Shown here in pieces: positions 44,910-53,637 of a stretch of DNA of 64,000 bases (the stretch's first letter is position 1; each line of letters opens with the position of its first letter). The stretch is from CAVZTA01 sp963778025 (lineage in GTDB: Bacteria; Chloroflexota; Limnocylindria; Limnocylindrales; CSP1-4), in the NCBI GenBank assembly GCA_963778025.1, contig CAVZTA010000012.1, forward strand, positions 124,001 through 188,000. The letters run 5' to 3'. The position numbers and the translations under genes are program-made. Below the pieces are notes generated by a model. That model made no database searches. It was not told the origin of the DNA and saw only the letters and a program-made list of their open reading frames with translations.

Positions 44910-45783
44910 GTGACCTTCCCCGAGATCGAGACCGCTGCCAGCGCGACCCAGCCGGTCAGCCCCGGCAGTCAGACGCGCCTTCGCCGCCAGTACGCCGAGC
45001 AAGCGATCGCACACGCCACCGCCGCCGAGTGGACCGAGGCCGTCGAGACGAACCAGCGGATCCTGGAGCTGGGCCCGGACGCCGAGGCCGAGAACCGCCT
45101 TGCCAAGGCCCTGTGGGAGCTCGGCGAGCTCGGCTCCGCCCGTGAGCACTACCAGACCGCGCTCGCCCTCGACCCGACCAACCGCATCGCCGAGCGGAAC
45201 ATCGACCGCCTCCGCGTCCTGCTCGTCGAGGCCGGCGAGAAGACCGTCCCCGCGAAGCCGGGCTCGAAGGCGCCGGTCAGCATCTTCGTCGAGGAGACCG
45301 GCAAGACCGGGCTTCGCGCATCTGACGAACCTCGCCAAGTCGACCGAGCTCGCCCAGGTCAACCCGGGCGATCTCGTGGAGCTCGTCCCCGAGGGCTCGC
45401 GGCTCATCGCGAACTCGAACGGCGTCCGCATCGGCATCGTGGAGCCCCGCGTCGCGGCGCGCCTCCTGAAGCTCATGGCCGACGGCAACAAGTACCTCGC
45501 CGGCGTCACGTCGCTCGGGTCGCAGGACGTCCGGCTGATCATCCGCGAGGTGTTCCAGGACCCGCGGAACTACGGCAAGGTCTCGTTCCCGACCGCCGCG
45601 AAGTCGACCGACCTCCGGCCGTACACGAAGGGCACGCTCATCCGCGAGGAGGAGGACCTCGAGGACGATCTCGAGGACGACGTCGAGGACGAGGAGATCG
45701 AGAACCTCGATCGCGTGCTGCCGCCCGAGGAGACGACGGACGAGGCGTTCGTCGAGGAGACCGACGAGCTCGACGAGAACTGA
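44910..45783 (+). CDS. TPR protein with acidic tail (frame break near 45305)
   Basis: From GTG 44910 the protein has a tetratricopeptide-type helical pair (YAEQAIAHATAAEWTEAVET; AKALWELGELGSAREHYQTA) ending in LALDPTNRIAERNIDRLRVL. The frame then shifts by one base near a GGG run and continues FAHLTNLAKSTELAQVNPGD, LVELVPEGSRLIANSNGVRI and GIVEPRVAARLLKLMADGNK. The end is strongly acidic (EEEDLEDDLEDDVEDEEIEN). TPRs bind partner proteins. I do not know the C-terminal domain, but its VNPGDLVELV/LIANSNGVRIG strands suggest a small beta barrel. Confidence 0.7.
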
Positions 45784-46082
45784 GTCGTCGCGCCGGAGCG
45801 GCGCCGCTCGTAGCAGCCGGGCGCGTCCCGTCGCAGACGGTCATGGCCTGAACGTTCGGCGCGTGTCGTGGGCGTGGTCGCCGGGTTCGAGCGTCGCGCG
45901 GCGGTTCGTGCCGGTCGCTCGTTCATCGGGTGATCGTCTGAGGCATTCGAGCCTGCGAAGCGCTCGGGGAGGCGTCCAGCGTTCAGCGCATGACCGTCTG
46001 ACCAGGGACCTCGGGCCGAGGGAGCGGCACGGACGAGGACGGCCTCGCCGATCGGCCGGTCCGTGCCCTACGATCCTCGGCG
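45784..46082. other. Gene-free spacer before the methylase-like gene, with three repeats
   Basis: This 299-base spacer has no convincing ORF. CGTTCAGCGCATGACCGTCT or a variant occurs three times: inverted at 45834-45854, direct at 45920-45941 and 45980-46001 (period 60). A -10-like TACGAT is at 46069-46074. Confidence 0.5.
46069..46074 (+). promoter_or_regulatory. -10 hexamer TACGAT, leaderless start at 46083
   Basis: TACGAT ends eight bases before the ATG of the methylase-like gene. No ribosome-binding site precedes the ATG. Confidence 0.5.
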
Positions 46083-48881
46083 ATGGCCGGCCGCGCCCTC
46101 CTCCTGCGGGCTGCGCCGGGATTCAGCCTCCCGGCGTTCGAGCGGTTCGCGCCACCCCCTTCGCCGGCCGTCGTCGCCGCGCGCATCGAGGCGCACTCCG
46201 CGCCGGGCGACATCGTCATCGACCTGCACAGCCGGGGAGGCTGGGTCGCCCGAAGCGCGATCGACCGCCAGCGCCGCGCGGTCAGCCTGGAGACGACGCC
46301 CCTCGACCGCCTCCTCGCCGAGGTCGTCCTGCGCCCGCCCGACCTCCGGCACTTCGACGCCAGCGTCCAGACCCTCGCCGCGTCGCCGCGCCGCGAATCC
46401 AGCCTCCGCCCCTCGATCGGCGAGCTCTACGCCAGCCGCTGCGCGACCTGCGGCCGGCCCATCGTCCTCGACGAGGTCGTCTGGGAACAGCTGCCCGACG
46501 ACGCCCAGGAGCCGCCCGAGTCGCTGGCCCCGTCGATGCTCGTCGATGCGGCCGGCCGCAAGTCCCGTCCGACCCGCAAGCACTATCGCTGCGTCGTGTG
46601 CCGGGATCAGCTCGGCGGCGGCGAGCAGCGCCAGGCGCCGCTCGACCCGAGCGACGTCCAGCGCGCCCTGCGCGTCGGCGAAGCGGACGAGACGCGCGCC
46701 AGGCTCCGCGTGCGGTTCCCGCTCCCTGATGATGAGGACCGCCTCATCGACGCCCTGCTGGATCTGCACACGCCGCGGCAGCTCGTCGCGCTCGGCGCGA
46801 TCCTCGAGCGGATCGAGAGCGACCTTCGCGCTGCGCCCATCGCGGCGGCCCTGCGGTTGTCGTTCCTCCACGCACTCGCCCCGTCCAGCCGCCTGGCGAC
46901 GGCGCCCGGACGCGTGGTCGCGCCCCGCATCGTCGGCGGACGGCTCAAGGCCCCCGGCGGGTCGACATGGCGGGAGCGGAACCCGTGGCTCGCGTTCGAG
47001 GACGGCGTCCGGACCGTGCGCGGCTTCATCCAGCGCCTCGAGAGTGGCGCCTACGGCCCGCTCCCGGCACGCCTCGGCGACGACCTGCGCAGCCTGGGCG
47101 AGGGAGCGGCGACGGTCGTCCTGAAGCAGGCGAGCCCAGCCGCGTACGCGGCGCTCGGGCTGGAGGCGGAGCACCTCGATCGGAGCGTCGGACGGCCGCG
47201 TGTCCGGCTGGTCCTGGGGTCGCCGCCGCTCCGTCCCAGCGCCGATCGACTGGCCTGGATGGTCCACGCGACGTCCTGGGTGCTGGGTCGCGAGGCCGCC
47301 TCGATGCTCCCGCTGGAGCCGCTGTTCGCGCCGACGGGACGTCCGCCGTGGAGCTGGCAGGCAGCGGCGCTCTCCCGGTCGCTCGCGGCGGTGTCGCCAC
47401 TGCTCGCGCGCGACGCCCGCGCGGTCCTGCTGGTCGACGGCGAGGGCTCGGAGGCGCTGGTCGCCGCGACGCTGGGCGGCGTCCTCGCCGGGTATCGCCT
47501 GACCGCGGCGCGGCTCGCCGAGCCCGGCAGCGACGTCGGGGGCATCGTCGAGCTCGTCCCGCCCGGGTCGGGAGCGATCCCCGGCGGTCCACGGAGCCGC
47601 GCGAACGTCCCGCTCGATCCGCTCCCCGGAGGAGCCGGCGATCCCGACATCCGCCAGCCGAGCGGCCTGTTCGCCGCTCCGGAACGCGTCCCCAACGCCC
47701 CGTTCGACATCGCCGCGGTCGGCGCGACCGTCGTGGACACCGCGGTCGAGGTGCTCAAGGTCCGCGGCGAACCCGTCCGCTCCGACGGCCTGCTGGGCGA
47801 GATCCTCGTCGGGCTGGACCGGGCGGGGCACCTCCGACGGATGGTCCGCCGCGCGCCGACCGGAGAGCCGCCGGCGCCAGGGGCCGCGCCGTCGACCGAG
47901 ACGCCGACGAACCTCGACCCGCCGGCACGCGACGGCACCCCGGCATCCGACGGCACCACCCCCGCACCCGATGCCACGGCCGACCCCGCCGCGGGCCGCG
48001 GTGACCAGGTGGAGCGCCTGCTCCGCATCATCCGCGAGGCACTCATCGCCGCCGACGGCGACCGCCTCGTCCGGACGGACGGCGATCGCTGGTGGCTCGC
48101 CGGCCGCGCCGACCGTGACGCGGCCGCCGTCCCCCTCGCGGACCGGGTCGAGTGGGCCGTCTACAGCCTCCTGTCGACCGCCGGACCGCTCAGCGAGGCC
48201 GCCTTCTTCGAGCGCATGGCGAGCCTGTTCACCGGCGCGGACCTGCCCGACGAGGCGCTCGTCCGCGCCTGCCTCGACAGCTACCGAAGCCTCGCCTCGA
48301 CCCCGGATCGGCTGCTCACCGGGGACGACGTGCTGCGCCGCTCCCACGAGCACGACGAGCTGCTGGGCGTGCTCGCCGACCTCGGCCACCGGCTGGGGTT
48401 GTCGGTGTGGATCGGCGAGCGCCAGCAACGGCGCCGGGTCGATGGCCGCCCGCTCGGCGCCCGTCTCACCGAGCCTGAGCGCTCCGGGCCGCCGTATCTC
48501 GGCGACGTCCGGACGGAGGACCTCGCGGAGGTCGACACGCTGTGGTACGTCCGCGGGCGGATGACGTTCGCCTGGGAGGTCGAATGGACCGCCATGCTGT
48601 CCGAGACCGTCCTCCGGCGCCACGCGCGCATCCCGCCCGACGACCGATTCATCCGCTTCCTGGTGATCCTCCCCGAACGCGCCGAGCTCGTCCGCCACAA
48701 GCTGGAGCGGTCGCCGATCCTGCGAGCGGCCCTCGACGAGGGCGGCTGGCACCTGCTGAAGGCGAGCCACCTGCGCACGTGGGCGTCACGCGAGCGCCCG
48801 ACGCTCGACGACCTCGAGCCGCTGCTCGGCCTCGACCCGCGCGTCGAGCGCACCGGCGAGCAGCTCGACCTGTTCGGCTAG
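46083..48881 (+). CDS. DNA-methylase-like protein with degenerate motifs and nuclease-like C-terminus
   Basis: This 932-residue protein has no paralogue here. Residues 27-90 follow the SAM-binding half of N4/N6 DNA methylases (GDIVIDLHSRGGWV where DPFxGSGT is usual, then ETTPLDRLLAEVVLRPPDL). A zinc ribbon follows, C120-x2-C123 and C170-x2-C173. Residues 210-320 match the methylase helical part (LLDLHTPRQLVALGAILERI, RERNPWLAFE). The catalytic DPPY is replaced by LGSPPL (near 378-383). A Pro/Thr linker (590-640) leads to a winged-helix-like region and then D818...WEVEW (831-835) with RFLVILPERAELVRHKLERS, resembling a PD-(D/E)xK nuclease core. Its activity is unproven; see findings. Confidence 0.6.
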   Translation: MAGRALLLRAAPGFSLPAFERFAPPPSPAVVAARIEAHSAPGDIVIDLHSRGGWVARSAIDRQRRAVSLETTPLDRLLAEVVLRPPDLRHFDASVQTLAASPRRESSLRPSIGELYASRCATCGRPIVLDEVVWEQLPDDAQEPPESLAPSMLVDAAGRKSRPTRKHYRCVVCRDQLGGGEQRQAPLDPSDVQRALRVGEADETRARLRVRFPLPDDEDRLIDALLDLHTPRQLVALGAILERIESDLRAAPIAAALRLSFLHALAPSSRLATAPGRVVAPRIVGGRLKAPGGSTWRERNPWLAFEDGVRTVRGFIQRLESGAYGPLPARLGDDLRSLGEGAATVVLKQASPAAYAALGLEAEHLDRSVGRPRVRLVLGSPPLRPSADRLAWMVHATSWVLGREAASMLPLEPLFAPTGRPPWSWQAAALSRSLAAVSPLLARDARAVLLVDGEGSEALVAATLGGVLAGYRLTAARLAEPGSDVGGIVELVPPGSGAIPGGPRSRANVPLDPLPGGAGDPDIRQPSGLFAAPERVPNAPFDIAAVGATVVDTAVEVLKVRGEPVRSDGLLGEILVGLDRAGHLRRMVRRAPTGEPPAPGAAPSTETPTNLDPPARDGTPASDGTTPAPDATADPAAGRGDQVERLLRIIREALIAADGDRLVRTDGDRWWLAGRADRDAAAVPLADRVEWAVYSLLSTAGPLSEAAFFERMASLFTGADLPDEALVRACLDSYRSLASTPDRLLTGDDVLRRSHEHDELLGVLADLGHRLGLSVWIGERQQRRRVDGRPLGARLTEPERSGPPYLGDVRTEDLAEVDTLWYVRGRMTFAWEVEWTAMLSETVLRRHARIPPDDRFIRFLVILPERAELVRHKLERSPILRAALDEGGWHLLKASHLRTWASRERPTLDDLEPLLGLDPRVERTGEQLDLFG

Positions 48882-48997
48882 TCCCCCCGCGCGCCGCGCT
48901 ACCCTAGGCCGCAACAGCCCAGCGCCCGGTCCCGATACGACCGAGGCGCTTCGCCATCCCGCGCGCAGCGGCACCGCGTCATGCCAGGAGCAGACCT

Positions 48998-50684
48998 GTG
49001 ACCGAGACCACCACGCCCATCGACGCCCTCGCGGAGCGCTTCTGGGAGTCGTTCCTCCAGCTCCATCCGACGACCGCCACGATGTACGGCGACCCTCGCT
49101 ACGACGACCGGCTCGACGACCCGGGACCCGCCGGACGCGCCGCGATCCGCAAGCTCGCCGAGGACACCCGCGCCGAAGCGCAGGCCATCGACCCGGTCGG
49201 GCTCTCGACGGAGGACCGCATCACCCGCGACATGCTGATCGTGCTGGGCGACCTCGCGGTCGCCGAGGACGACCTCGCGATGCATCGACTCCGCGGCGTC
49301 GACCAGATCGCCGGACCGCAGGCGGTCCTGCCGCAGATCGCGACGCTCCAGCCCGCCGACACGCCCGAGCGCCTCGAGCGGTTCCTCGATCGGCTCCGCG
49401 CCTATGGGCCGTACATGGACGCCTACCACGGGATCGTCCGGGAGAGCCTCGACAGCGGCGTGACCGCGCCGCGCATCGTCACCGAGCGCACCATCGAGCA
49501 GCTGAAGCGCCTCCTGGCCATCCCGCTCGACCAGGCGGTCGTGCCGTCGATGGCCCGCGTGGCGTCGGACGCCGACCGCGAACGCGTTCGCGAGGTCGTC
49601 GGCGAGGTCGTCCTCCCGGCTCAACAGGCCTACCTCGAGCTGCTCGAGTCCGAGTACCTCGCGAAGAGCCGCGAGGAGCCGGGACTCTGGGCGGCGCCCG
49701 ACGGCGATGCCCTCTATCGCCAGTCGATCCGCTCCTGGACGACGCTGGACCTGGAGCCCGAGGACGTGCATCGCATCGGCCTGGAGGAGCTCGCGTCGAT
49801 CGACGAGGAGCGCCGGGCCCTGGCCGCGAAGCACGGCTTCGGCGACGACGTCGTGCGCTACCGGACCTCGCTCACCGACCGAGCCGTCGAGCACCCCGCA
49901 GTCGCGTGAGGAGCTGGTCGCGCGCGCGACGGAGGACATCGGACGGGCCGGCGGCCTCGCCCCGAAGTGGTTCGGACGGACGCCGCGGGCTGCGTGCGAG
50001 GTCCGACCGGTCGAGGAGTTCAAGGAGAAGGACGCGCCGTTCGCGTACTACTACCCACCGACGGTCGATGGGTCGCGGCCCGGCATCTACTACGTCAACA
50101 GCTACGACCTGCCGTCGCGCACGTACCTCAAGCTCGCGAGCACCACGTACCACGAAGCGATCCCGGGTCACCACTTCCAGATCGCGCTCGAGATCGAGCA
50201 CCCGTCGCTCAACGTGTTCCGCCGGCTGGGCTCGCGCCTCGTCGGTGGCGCGTTCGCCGAAGGCTGGGGCCTGTACTCCGAACGCCTCGCCGACGAGATG
50301 GGCCTGTACCGCGACGACGGCGAGCGGCTGGGCATGCTCGATGCGCAGGCGTGGCGTGCCGCGCGGCTGGTCGTCGACTCGGGCATGCACGGCCTCCGCT
50401 GGTCGCGCCAGCAGTCGATCGACTTCCTGCTCAAGACGGGCCTCTCGAACACCGATGCCGAGATCGAGACCGACCGCTACATCGTGTGGCCGGGCCAGGC
50501 CCTCACCTACATGATCGGGATGCGCGAGATCCGCCGTCTTCGCCGCGAGATCGAGCAGCGGGACGGCCCTGCGTTCGACATCCGCGCGTTCCACGACGCG
50601 GTCCTGGGTCACGGATCCCTGCCGCTCGCCACGCTCGCCCGAGAGCTGCCGCGCTGGGTGGCGGAGCCGACGCCGGCCGCGTAG
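48998..50684 (+). CDS. DUF885 metallo-hydrolase (frame break near 49895)
   Basis: A member of the DUF885 zinc carboxypeptidase-like family. The metal motif is TTYHEAIPGHHFQIALEIEH, followed by AEGWGLYSERLADEMGL, and later YIVWPGQALTYMIGMREI. The N-terminal half (FWESFLQLHPTTATMYGDP onward) is in one frame to 49909. The metal-binding half starts one base over at SREELVARATEDIGRAGG. The break is at the CCCC run 49894-49897. GTG 48998 follows AGGAGCAGACCT. Members are probably cytosolic or secreted peptidases of unknown substrate; no signal peptide is visible here. Confidence 0.85.
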
Positions 50685-50855
50685 ACGCTCGAGCCTGCGT
50701 CCGGAGAACCATCCTTCCGGCCTCAGGCGGCCCAGATGGAACGGCAGCCCTGAGGACCGGAGCGAGCGGGCTCGGACGCCCGTGAGCGAGGACCGGAGTG
50801 GGCCAACGCGGCAGATGGGCCGCATGGGGCCGGACCGTCGAAACGGCCCTTCGCG
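50685..50855. other. Short convergent spacer with a 13-bp direct repeat
   Basis: GAGGACCGGAGCG (50752-50764) and GAGGACCGGAGTG (50788-50800) repeat at a 36-base period between the convergent DUF885 and oxidoreductase genes. No ORF or clear terminator is seen. Confidence 0.45.
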
Positions 50856-52232
50856 TCAAGAGTCGAAGCCGATGCCCAGGGCGTCCAGCGCCTTGAGGAA
50901 GATCGAGCGGCGACCCTCGTTCGCGTCGGCGCGCGCGATCTCGTGGCGCATCAGCGCGACCGCGGGCGTGCGGGCGGGTTCGAGCGGGATCGGGAACGGC
51001 GCGCTCCGCACCAGGCGGAGCTTGAGCAGCTCCGAGTCGGGCCGCAGCAGCCAGTCGCGGACGACGCTGCCCGCCCAGCGCGCCGCCCCCACGCCCAGCC
51101 CGGTGTAGCCGAGCGCGTACACGACGCGCCCACCCATCGTCTCGCCGAACGCGACGCAGAACCGGGTCGAGGTGTCGATCGCGCCGCCCCAGCGGTACGG
51201 GAAGGCGATGTCCGCGAGCTGCGGGAAGGTCGCGCGGAAGTGCCCCTCGAGCGTGTCGAACGTCGCCGGGCGGCGGTCGTACTCGGGCTTGACCGCGTTG
51301 CCCGGGTGATACACGGCGTCGTAGCCGCCCCACAGGATCCGGTCGTCGGCGGTCAGGCGGAAGTAGTGGAACTGGTAGCCGCTGTCGCTGAGACCCTGGC
51401 GACGCGCCCAGCCGATCGACGCGCGCTGATCGGGTGTCAGCGGCTCGGTGACCAGGACGTAGTCGTACACGGGCACGAACAGCGGGACCAGGCGGCGCAG
51501 CCAGCCCGAGTACGCGGACGTGGCCACGACGACGCGTCCGGCGTCCAGGATGGCGCCGTCGTCGGTGGTGACGCGCACCCCGCCGGCACGGCGGTCGAGG
51601 CGGCGGACGCGCGTGTCCTCGTGGATCGAGACGCCGCGACGCTCCGCGGCCTCCGCGAGTCCCCGGGCGAGCTTCGCCGGGTCGAGCATCACGGTGTGCT
51701 CCGGTCCCTCTTCGAAGCCGGCCAGGAAGCGCGGCGAATGGATCTCCGCCTGGATCCGGGCTCGGTCGTAGTAGCGGAGGTGGGAGTCGGCGGGCAGGTC
51801 CCGCGCCTCGTGCTCGAACTGCTCGGCCTGCCATCGCTCGGTGGCCACGCCGATGGCGCCGGTCCGCTCGAGGTCGCAGTCGATGCCCTCGGCCTCCACG
51901 AACGCGCACAGCTCGGCGAGGTTGGCGATGCCGAGTCGTTCGAGCTCGTCGATCTCGTCGGGGAAGTGCAGCTCGCCGTTCGCGCGGCCATGCGTGAGGC
52001 TGGCCGCGCAGAACCCGCCGTTCCGCCCGCTCGCCCCGAACCCGACCTCCTCCTGCTCGAGGATCACGACACGCAGCGCGGGGTCGGCGTCGGCAAGCTG
52101 GATCGCCGTCCACAGCCCGGTGAAGCCGCCCCCGACGATGGCGACATCGGCATCGGCGATGCCGCGCAGGGCGGGACGGTGCGGGCCACGCGGCGAGGCG
52201 GCCAGCCAGTAGCTGACGGGTTCGGTCGACAT
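50856..52232 (-). CDS. FAD-dependent amino-acid/amine oxidoreductase (DAO family)
   Basis: ATG 52232 gives 458 residues with an N-terminal FAD fold, DVAIVGGGFTGLWTAIQLAD, and EQEEVGFGASGRNGGFCAAS, which is typical of gamma-glutamylputrescine oxidase-like and DAO-fold enzymes. The C-terminal MGGRVVYALGYTGLGVGAAR and TRFCVAFGET complete the fold. Such enzymes oxidise a secondary amine or amino acid and pass electrons to oxygen or a quinone. A -10 TACGAT is eight bases before the start, so the mRNA is leaderless. It is divergent from an alcohol dehydrogenase 74 bases away, so the two may be coregulated. Confidence 0.85.
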   Translation of the reverse strand: MSTEPVSYWLAASPRGPHRPALRGIADADVAIVGGGFTGLWTAIQLADADPALRVVILEQEEVGFGASGRNGGFCAASLTHGRANGELHFPDEIDELERLGIANLAELCAFVEAEGIDCDLERTGAIGVATERWQAEQFEHEARDLPADSHLRYYDRARIQAEIHSPRFLAGFEEGPEHTVMLDPAKLARGLAEAAERRGVSIHEDTRVRRLDRRAGGVRVTTDDGAILDAGRVVVATSAYSGWLRRLVPLFVPVYDYVLVTEPLTPDQRASIGWARRQGLSDSGYQFHYFRLTADDRILWGGYDAVYHPGNAVKPEYDRRPATFDTLEGHFRATFPQLADIAFPYRWGGAIDTSTRFCVAFGETMGGRVVYALGYTGLGVGAARWAGSVVRDWLLRPDSELLKLRLVRSAPFPIPLEPARTPAVALMRHEIARADANEGRRSIFLKALDALGIGFDS

Positions 52233-52240
52233 GGCGCTCG

Positions 52241-52298
52241 ATCGTAGGGTCGCCGTCCGCGCCCGCGCCGACGCGGCGCGTCTGACGGGCGGTACCGT
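52241..52298. promoter_or_regulatory. Back-to-back leaderless promoters, oxidoreductase and alcohol dehydrogenase
   Basis: TACGAT (52241-52246, minus strand) is eight bases before ATG 52232 and TACCGT (52293-52298, plus strand) is eight bases before ATG 52307. The two starts are 74 bases apart. Confidence 0.5.
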
Positions 52299-52306
52299 GG
52301 CGGCCG

Positions 52307-53353
52307 ATGCGTGCCGTCCTGTACCAGGCGTTCCTCGAGGCACCCGCGGTCGTCGACGTCCCTGAGCCTGCCGTCACGCCCGATGGGGCGATCATCCGGG
52401 TCGAGGCGACCGGGCTCTGCCGCTCCGACTGGCACGGCTGGATGGGCCACGACGCGGACATCGTGCCGCCGCACATCCCGGGTCATGAGTTCGCCGGGAC
52501 GATCGCGGCGATCGGGCCGGAGGTCGTCGGGGGCTGGCGCATCGGCGACCGGGTCACGGCGCCGTTCGTGTGCGCGTGCGGTGTCTGCCCGCCCTGCCTC
52601 GCGGGCGACCACCAGATCTGCGACGCGCAGGAACAGCCCGGGTTCACGTACCACGGCTCGTTCGCCGAGCTCGTCGCCGTCCCGCGCGCATCGGTGAATC
52701 TCGTCCGACTGCCGGACGGGCTCGACTTCGTGACCGCCGCGTCCCTCGGCTGCCGGTTCGCGACGGCCTACCGGGCGGTGACGATGCAGGGGCGCCTGGT
52801 CGCGGGGGAGTGGCTTGCGGTGTTCGGGTGCGGCGGCGTGGGGCTGTCGGCGGTGATGATCGGGGCGTCCCTCGGCGCGCGCGTCGTCGCGGTCGATGTG
52901 TCGCCGCCTGCGCTGGCGGCGGCGCGGGACGCCGGGGCGGAGCTGACCGTGGATGGGACCACTGCGGACGTCGCGGCGGCTGTTCGCGAGGCGACGGGTG
53001 GCGGGGCGCACCTGACCGTCGACGCCCTGGGCTCGCGCGCCACGGCGACCGCGGCGATCGGATCGCTGCGGAAGCGCGGACGACACGTCCAGGTCGGCCT
53101 GCTGGTCGGCGACGACGCCCGTCCGCCGCTGCCGATGGAGCTGGTCATCGCGCGGGAGCTCGAGATCCTCGGCAGCCACGGGCTGTCCGCGCGGGACTAC
53201 CCGGCGATGCTCGGGGAGATCGTCGCAGGACGCCTCCATCCGGAGCGGCTCGTCGGCCGGACCATCGGCCTCGACGAGGCACCGGCGGCGCTCATGGCGA
53301 TGGGCGGACCACCGACGACGCCAGGGATGACGGTGATCCGCCCGAACGGCTGA
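52307..53353 (+). CDS. Zinc-dependent alcohol dehydrogenase
   Basis: This medium-chain dehydrogenase/reductase has the catalytic zinc ligands CRSDWHGW and GHEFAG. The structural zinc is carried by CACGVCPPCLAGDHQIC, a four-Cys run. The cofactor fold is AVFGCGGVGLSAVMIGASLG with an acidic D (VVAVDVSPPAL) that favours NAD. At 348 residues it is full-length. The substrate is unknown. It faces the amine oxidoreductase from a shared promoter region and ends opposite the secreted flavoprotein gene. Confidence 0.9.
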   Translation: MRAVLYQAFLEAPAVVDVPEPAVTPDGAIIRVEATGLCRSDWHGWMGHDADIVPPHIPGHEFAGTIAAIGPEVVGGWRIGDRVTAPFVCACGVCPPCLAGDHQICDAQEQPGFTYHGSFAELVAVPRASVNLVRLPDGLDFVTAASLGCRFATAYRAVTMQGRLVAGEWLAVFGCGGVGLSAVMIGASLGARVVAVDVSPPALAAARDAGAELTVDGTTADVAAAVREATGGGAHLTVDALGSRATATAAIGSLRKRGRHVQVGLLVGDDARPPLPMELVIARELEILGSHGLSARDYPAMLGEIVAGRLHPERLVGRTIGLDEAPAALMAMGGPPTTPGMTVIRPNG

Positions 53354-53384
53354 GCCATGCGCTCCGGTCCCGGGCGTCTCGGGC

Positions 53385-53399
53385 AGGCGGGTTCCGCCT
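53385..53399. terminator. AGGCGG/CCGCCT hairpin downstream of the alcohol dehydrogenase
   Basis: AGGCGG (53385-53390), GTT loop, CCGCCT (53394-53399), 32 bases after the dehydrogenase stop, in a convergent spacer of 284 bases to the next gene end. Otherwise nothing is recognised in that spacer (53354-53637). Confidence 0.4.
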
Positions 53400-53637
53400 C
53401 CCGGTGCTCACCTGGTGTGCATTTCGGGGGCTGGGACGTGACAAGGCGCGCCGAGGCGGCCCCTTCCGGCGGATCGTGCACACCGGCCGATCATCCGCCC
53501 GTCCAAGGGCCGCCCGGACGGCCGCCAACGCGCCGTCGGGCTCGCTGACCGCCGCCAGTCGGCCGGCAGCGCCAGAGATGCACACCAGGCGATCACGGCC
53601 GAGGTCAGGCGCCGGGTCGGGACGATCGCGCGCCGGC

